Below, piece by piece: positions 58,653-64,000 of a stretch of 64,000 bases of DNA. The translations under genes were made by a program, and so were the position numbers. The stretch is from positions 57,198,198 to 57,262,197 of the forward strand of contig CM068585.1 of assembly GCA_035048485.1 (NCBI GenBank). Direction: 5' to 3'. The notes below the pieces were generated by a model. It saw only the letters and a list, made by a program, of their open reading frames with translations. It made no database searches and was not told where the DNA came from. Origin of the DNA: Pteria penguin (Eukaryota; Mollusca; Bivalvia; Pterioida; Pteriidae). The stretch's first letter is position 1. Every line of letters starts with the position of its first letter.

Positions 58653-61600
58653 AGAAAAAAGAGGAGTTACTGGCTCAGTTATGTGGCAGAAGTCACCATA
58701 GAGCTATACAGTACATGAATATAAATAATATACTAGAACATATATCACATTACAAAAATATTTGATTGTAGTGCAATTACGATACCGACTTAGGACGGTC
58801 ATTTAATTTGACAAAAGCCAAAGAAATGGTGTGGTTAACCGGTTTACGGGCCCACCTTCCCACTCACCGTAACAGCAGAACAATCAAAGGACTTACATTT
58901 AAAAATTTATAAATAATCCTCCATGTAAAGAACAAGGGTCAACAGGTATCGCATATTGAGAGGTCATAAAAATATAAACACGTAAGGTATTGTAAAATAC
59001 ATAATGGTATAAAAATATATGCGACATCAACATGATAAACCGTGCTCTGCCAGTCTGAAAGCGAGCTAAGACCCTAGATCTGTAGGAGTCCCGACTAACA
59101 GTCAGAGGGGACGAGGTTCAGGACCATGTCTGCTCTGAAAGAGGTTTGGACAAGGCCCGTCATATAGTCCCCACCGCCCTGTTAGTCAGCGTGCAACGTT
59201 CAAGTAAAAGTCTGCATAAGGCTGTAGAGGGGCCAAATACAAGACCTATAGTCTTTTTGATGATCTCAATATCATATTGTCTATTTATAAGACGTTTGAT
59301 TATTTTATTACATGATAAAATAACGTTATCGGAGCCTTTTACTTTCCTTAGTTTATATACGAGATCACCGTAAAAATAAGGATGGGAAATTCCATTGGAT
59401 ACATACTGTTGAAAGGAAATATTTCCAAATTTAGATAGAAGTTCTGAATAAGATCTGAAGAATTTGCCAAATGTTTTTCTTAGCTTGTGATATCTGTAAC
59501 CCTGAGTTAAAAGTTTAGTAGTAATTTGTAAATTTCGTTTATGAAAGTCCAAAACATCGGTGCAGCCTCTGACAAATCGAACTAATTGAGATATATAGAT
59601 ACCATATGATGGGAGTCGAGGGACATCGCCATCCAAGTAAGGGAAATTTACAATAGGAAATCCAAAATCCTCACGTTTATCATAAATATTAGTATATATT
59701 AGGTGGTTGATAATTTTGATGTTTAAATCCAAGAAAGGTGTAGATTTATCTCAAGTATTAGCTTTATTCAATGTGAGCTCTGGTGGATAAATTTCTGATA
59801 TAAATTGTTCGAATTCAGGGTTGTCGATAACCAAAATATCATCCAGATATCTACAAGTATTATTGAATTTGTCAATGAGGTCAAAACGTTTTGATTTTTG
59901 AAGAGAAACCATAAAATCCCTCTCATAACAATAAAGAAATAAATCTGCTATCAGAGGCGCGCAGTTAGTACCCATAGGAATCCCAACTATTTGTTGATAT
60001 ATCTTGCCATCAAATTGCACAAAAATATTATTCATGAGAAAATCTAGTGCTTTACATAATTCCTTGCAAGTCCAGTATTTATATGAAGTATATTGTTTGT
60101 TGGAAAAGAATCCGGAGTTATTGGAAGTACATATGTACGTTTTAGATTCTCTGTGAAAACACCATTGTATAAGAGACAGCAACTTGCTTTTAATCAAATC
60201 ATGAGGCAGAGATGTATAAAGTGTAGAAAAATCAAATGTAGAAATTTGAGTCGCTTTGAAATTTAGCGAAAGAAGTTTTTCTATAACTTCATGAGAATTT
60301 TTAATCGACCAAAAGTAATTGATGTTACTATTATGAAATGCGACATCACAATATTTGATAATATGATCTTTTATAGCAGTTAGAGCAGACGTAATATGCT
60401 TCGATAGTACCGTAGTAGAGCAGTGGCTAGAATTAGATATGAAACGTGATTTATATGGACTTTTATGTAGTTTTGGGAGCCAATATATGGTTGGTAGATC
60501 AGATTTATCAGTTTTAATTTTGAAGTCGGACATGGTCATGAGGTGATCGTGCAAGGTGCTGTCTTTTGAGGTAGGGCTTTCCACATATGTATGAGTGGAG
60601 TTTAATTCGTTTTTAAGTACTTCAATATAATATAGTTTTCAAACAACTATTATGTTATTACCTGCTTTATCAGCAGGAACAAAGACATATTTAGCATGTA
60701 AGTCAGCTATCTTCTTTTTAATAGAATTTGCCGTCAATGTATTAGGCTGTTGAAATAAATGCGGATTTTCCGTAAAGTTCTTAATACGGATATCGACAAT
60801 TCTTAAATTCTCGTATTTCCAATCATTAAGAGCATGAACCTTTACCTGTTCTTTTTTACACCAACGTTTACAATATGTAGTTAAACATCTTCTATAACGT
60901 CACGGCATTTATTGAAATCTATCCTGGACGGTAACCTATATTTAGGTCCTTTTCCAAAAAGGGTGCGCAATTTCTTGTCCGAAATACAGTTTAGGTCACC
61001 AGTAATAACATGACCTGCCGGTTTATAAACATATTTAGATTTATCACAAGAACACGACGAAGGAATAGAGTCTGAAACATCAGGGTTAGATGTAACTTTA
61101 TTATAATTTAGAATTAGATTACTTATAGGCTTTTTGTACTGGTAACAAATAAGTGGAGGTTCTAAATTCTCAAAATATTGGGGGATTTTAGATGTGACTC
61201 TGTGATCACGGAAAATATTAGAAATGTTAAGTAGATCGAGGCCTTTATTAATAAATTTAATTTTGAGAAATTGCTGCTTGGGTGGAAGAGACGGAATACG
61301 AGGAAAGAGTTTATTATATGAAAATAAAATAATCAAATTGAGTTTATATCAATCAGAATTGCGTAAACTTCGAAGATCAGCTTCGTCCAGGATAGATTTC
61401 AATTTATTTACTGGAATAGAGGATAGTGCATGCAACAGTTCATGACGGCCATTATTTTTTGCGATAAATAGAAGATCGTTTAATGACCTATTTAAACGAT
61501 TACGTTTTCTGATGTTACGATTACGGCGACGACCATGTGACCTACGTTTTCTAATAGTTTTATGTCTTAATGTAAAAATATTGATCTTATTCTGACGAGA

Positions 61601-62100
61601 AGAAATATTACCTTGTCGATATATTTGGTCGTTGAGACCGAGAGGATATGGGGTTTGGAGTTGTTTAATCCAGTAGAGCTCGGTTTCCAAAAGTCGTTTT
61701 TTAACATCTGATTTCGTATCACCTGGTAATTTAGAGATATTTTCTACTGGAGTTATTTTTACATTGTTAATATTATGTTGGTATTTATTAAAGTGGTTAT
61801 AAAGAAAATTCTGGTATTTACGTCAAAGTAATGGCAAATGATGCTTGGCAGAGGAGAGACATTTGCAACAACAAACGCTCTCTCAATTTTTGGGCGTTAT
61901 ATAAATATTTACCAAAATTTAATCATTCTGAAATGATCATTAGGACTGATAGTTTGATGCATTTGAGAAATTCGTTTTATATTAATGTGGATATATTTAG
62001 ATCATTAATGATTATTTACCTGGAGATGGATCTGGGATCGAGCGATATAAGTCGCAGTTATTAGCGCCTTCGAGAAACACGAACGTCTTTAAAGCTTCTT
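58653..62100 (-). mobile_element. PLE family B, copy B5 (most complete, Naiad-like)
   Basis: A minus-strand retroelement reading, 5' to 3' on its own strand: a GIY-YIG-like tail with FLYNHFNKYQH and ETELYWIKQLQTPYPLGLN (about 61,810-61,600), a basic stretch with RKRRSHGRRRNRN, a CxC segment (PSSCSCDKSKYVYKPAGHV, about 61,060-61,005), GKGPKYRLPSR, the reverse transcriptase, and a 3' tail down to 58,653. The order endonuclease-CxC-RT agrees with the published Naiad group of PLEs. Its 5' boundary is uncertain; the window-flanking repeat starts at 62,433. Confidence 0.88.
59160..61825 (-). CDS. Family B PLE polyprotein with in-frame TGA codons (possible selenocysteine)
   Basis: From 61,690 the frame runs through ETELYWIKQLQ, then a TGA (61,349-61,351), the CxC segment and GPKYRLPSRIDFNKC. 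A one-base deletion near 60,890 (B4 has the base) shifts the frame. Next come PADKAGNNIIVV, a TGA (60,639-60,641), KLYYIEVL, PKLHKSPYKSRFISNSSHCS, FDFSTLYTSLPH, GIPMGTNCAPLIADLFLYC, CRYLDDILVIDN (intact catalytic aspartates), a TGA (59,751-59,753), DKSTPFLDL, LRKTFGKFF and a final TGA after GTI. A further TGA (61,823-61,825) precedes RKYQNFLYNHF. Apart from the single deletion every interruption is TGA; TAA and TAG are absent. The TGA at 60,639 aligns with Cys in families A and C. No SECIS element was identified by eye. Confidence 0.78.
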
Positions 62101-62432
62101 TATAAATCGACAAACCGAATCTAGAAGTGTGATTCAAGAGATATTGCGTAGAATTCCATTCTTTAAAAAAATTATCTATGATTCATTGTCAGCTCTTTTT
62201 CTTTGTTTTGTTTTGAAGTGTTTTTTAATTTGTTTGAAATATATTATCAACATATAACTATTACAGTATATCATATATTATAAAGTATGTCATTCATATA
62301 TTATACAATATCTAAAGTACATCTAGTCATCATAAAAATATATTTCAATATTTTAATGTATATCACTTATATTATCATACAAATCATATTAAAGTTTTTC
62401 AGCCATTTTAAATATTTCATTTGTTTCTCTAA

Positions 62433-63595
62433 TTCATATTTCAATAACTTAACTATATTTATTCCAGTCTTCTTGAAAATAATCATTTTAACTTTATAAA
62501 TTTTGTAACATACAGAACAGATTATATTGTTTAAACAGATAGCTTTGACATTAATTTCTTTGTAAAATCCTCAAACTAATATCTTCTATGTATTTAAAAA
62601 TTAAGATGTTTACTTCTAACGTTCGATACATAAGTTGATAATTTACAAACGTACAGTGAATGTTTTTTTTTTTTTTTGTTTTCTTTTCTTTTTTTTTTCT
62701 TATTTTCAATGCTTGACTAATTTTAGCAAAGAGAAGATACATATTTATTCCACTTGCCTATACTTATAATTTAATTCACCAATATGTTTTTTTTTTCATA
62801 CATACATTCGATCTTAGCTCTATAGATATTTTCCATTATTCTATTTTAAATATCACTTAAGATTATTTCATTCCATAGAATGGTTTTTCAGACTATTTAT
62901 GAAAATATGGTAATAATAATTCATTTCAACTAACTACTATCAATTGTTTATTATTATCAAATATGATATTCACTGCTTATACATATTCTGTCTTTAATAT
63001 TCAGAAATGTTTTGTACAACGTCATAAATGTAACTTTCTGAAGATTTTCTCTTCTTTCCATAGTGTTTTTAGCCATATTTTTCTTGTCTATTAGTATAGA
63101 AACCAATAATGCCTTTGCAGTTTTAAAATGACTTTGTGTTCATAAATAATATCAATTCCACTCTTTTAACATAACAAATTAATGTATTTTTTATACCCAT
63201 CTTTTTTTTCCTCTTTGTAAAATTATTACACTTCCGCTTACTATTCTGTTTAGTTTTACAACATTTTTTTACCCAACTATTATCGTAAGTCTTTCTCTCA
63301 ACCAAGACTCGGGCCTTTTGCTTTTCTTTCTGTGGTTTCTGTTGTTTTAATTGTTTAGTTTTATTGCTTTCTTTTCTTTTTTATCAGACTCCATTTTGCA
63401 ATTATCCAGGTAATTTGTTTGAATTTTCTCATAACGAAATGATCATTATGTATCACTTTTGTGCTTTATTTTCTGAATTTAAAAAAATAAAATAAATGTT
63501 TACAAATCAACAAAACCTCCTTTTTTCTTCAAACATTAAGATATAAAAAGGAATGTTTTTACCATTTGTATGAGATAATAATTTGAAACTGACTA
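62433..63595. repeat. Right copy of the repeat that opens the window
   Basis: Begins TTCATATTTCAATAACTTAA, identical to base 1 onward, and stays closely similar to the minisatellite boundary. T runs are shorter than in the left copy. Confidence 0.9.
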
Positions 63596-64000
63596 AGATG
63601 AGGTACTTGATGGAGTCTGGAAGAGATGAGGTACTTGATGGAGTCTGGAAGAGATGAGGTACTTGATGGAGTCTGGAAGAGATGAGGTACTTGATGGAGT
63701 CTGGAAGAGATGAGGTACTTGATGGAGTCTGAAAGAGTTGAGGTAATTGATGGAGCTCCGAGGAGATGAAGTACTTGAAACAGTCTTCAAGTGGTGAGGT
63801 ACTTGATGGAGTCTGGAAGAGATGAGGTACTTGGTGGAGTCTGGAAGAGATGAGGTAGTTGATGGAGCCTGGAAGAGATAAGGTAATTGATGGAGTCAGG
63901 AAGGGATGACGTACTTCATGGAGTCTGGAAGAGATGAGGTACTTGATGGAGTCTGGAAGAGATGCGGTACTTGATGACGTCTGGAAGACATGAGGTACTT
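63596..64000. repeat. 28-bp minisatellite, second array (cut by window end)
   Basis: Same 28-bp unit and same flanking junction as at 1,193. The first part, up to the shared variant ACAGTCTTCAAGTGGTGAGG, is two units longer than in the left array. Confidence 0.95.

Noticed and set aside
1..64000. LTR retrotransposon from the long direct repeats at both window ends
   Set aside because: A host gene and many independent elements lie between, and no gag/pol, primer site or polypurine tract is found.

Overview
The window is animal nuclear DNA, AT-rich and repeat-laden. It is most probably from a bivalve mollusc or a close relative. The evidence is a split gene with GT..AG introns that joins a fucolectin-type (FTP) domain, cysteine-rich EGF-like repeats, one membrane segment and two tyrosine-phosphatase domains. 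Around it lie several families of Penelope-like retroelements (PLEs), tRNA-headed SINEs, a Tc1-like transposon relic, a LINE relic and long minisatellites. No bacterial signals (operons, ribosome binding sites, CRISPR) are present. The species assignment is inference.

The only host gene I can build runs on the + strand from 24,726 to 58,410 in 22 exons whose phases agree. The order is signal peptide, FTP domain (exons 2-3), EGF-like block (exon 4), transmembrane segment (exon 5), juxtamembrane stretch (exons 6-7), PTP domain D1 (exons 7/8-15), linker (exon 16), PTP domain D2 (exons 17-22), then a TGA stop. The product would be about 1,030 aa. It is a receptor-type tyrosine phosphatase whose D1 has lost the catalytic cysteine (HC becomes HG), carries WPE in place of WPD, and has KNRL in place of KNRY. 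It also has a frameshift in the EGF exon and a splice acceptor reading CG. It is either a pseudophosphatase or a gene in early decay.

Layout: 1-1,190 is a repeat that recurs at 62,433-63,595; 1,193-3,845 is a 28-bp minisatellite; 3,940-4,205 is an inverted tetranucleotide microsatellite. From 5.1 to 18 kb there is a mosaic of duplicated unclassified repeats (R1, R2, D), a PLE 3' end, a LINE relic, a SINE and a Tc1-like pseudogene. At 19.27-20.35 kb is a 43-bp minisatellite and at 20.7-22.9 kb a PLE. From 24.7 to 58.4 kb is the phosphatase gene, its introns filled by PLEs (some nested), SINEs, foldback elements and minisatellites. From 58.65 to about 62.1 kb is the most complete PLE, on the minus strand, followed by the repeat that also opens the window.

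The PLEs fall into three families, called A, B and C here. Where the 5' part survives they show a permuted order: an N-terminal GIY-YIG-like tail, then a CxC segment, then the reverse transcriptase. This matches the published Naiad group. Family B carries an in-frame TGA at a position where related copies have cysteine, and it is kept in four copies of very different age. That fits selenocysteine recoding, as described for clam Naiads. One family A element sits cleanly inside a family B element, with a second B copy serving as the unoccupied reference.
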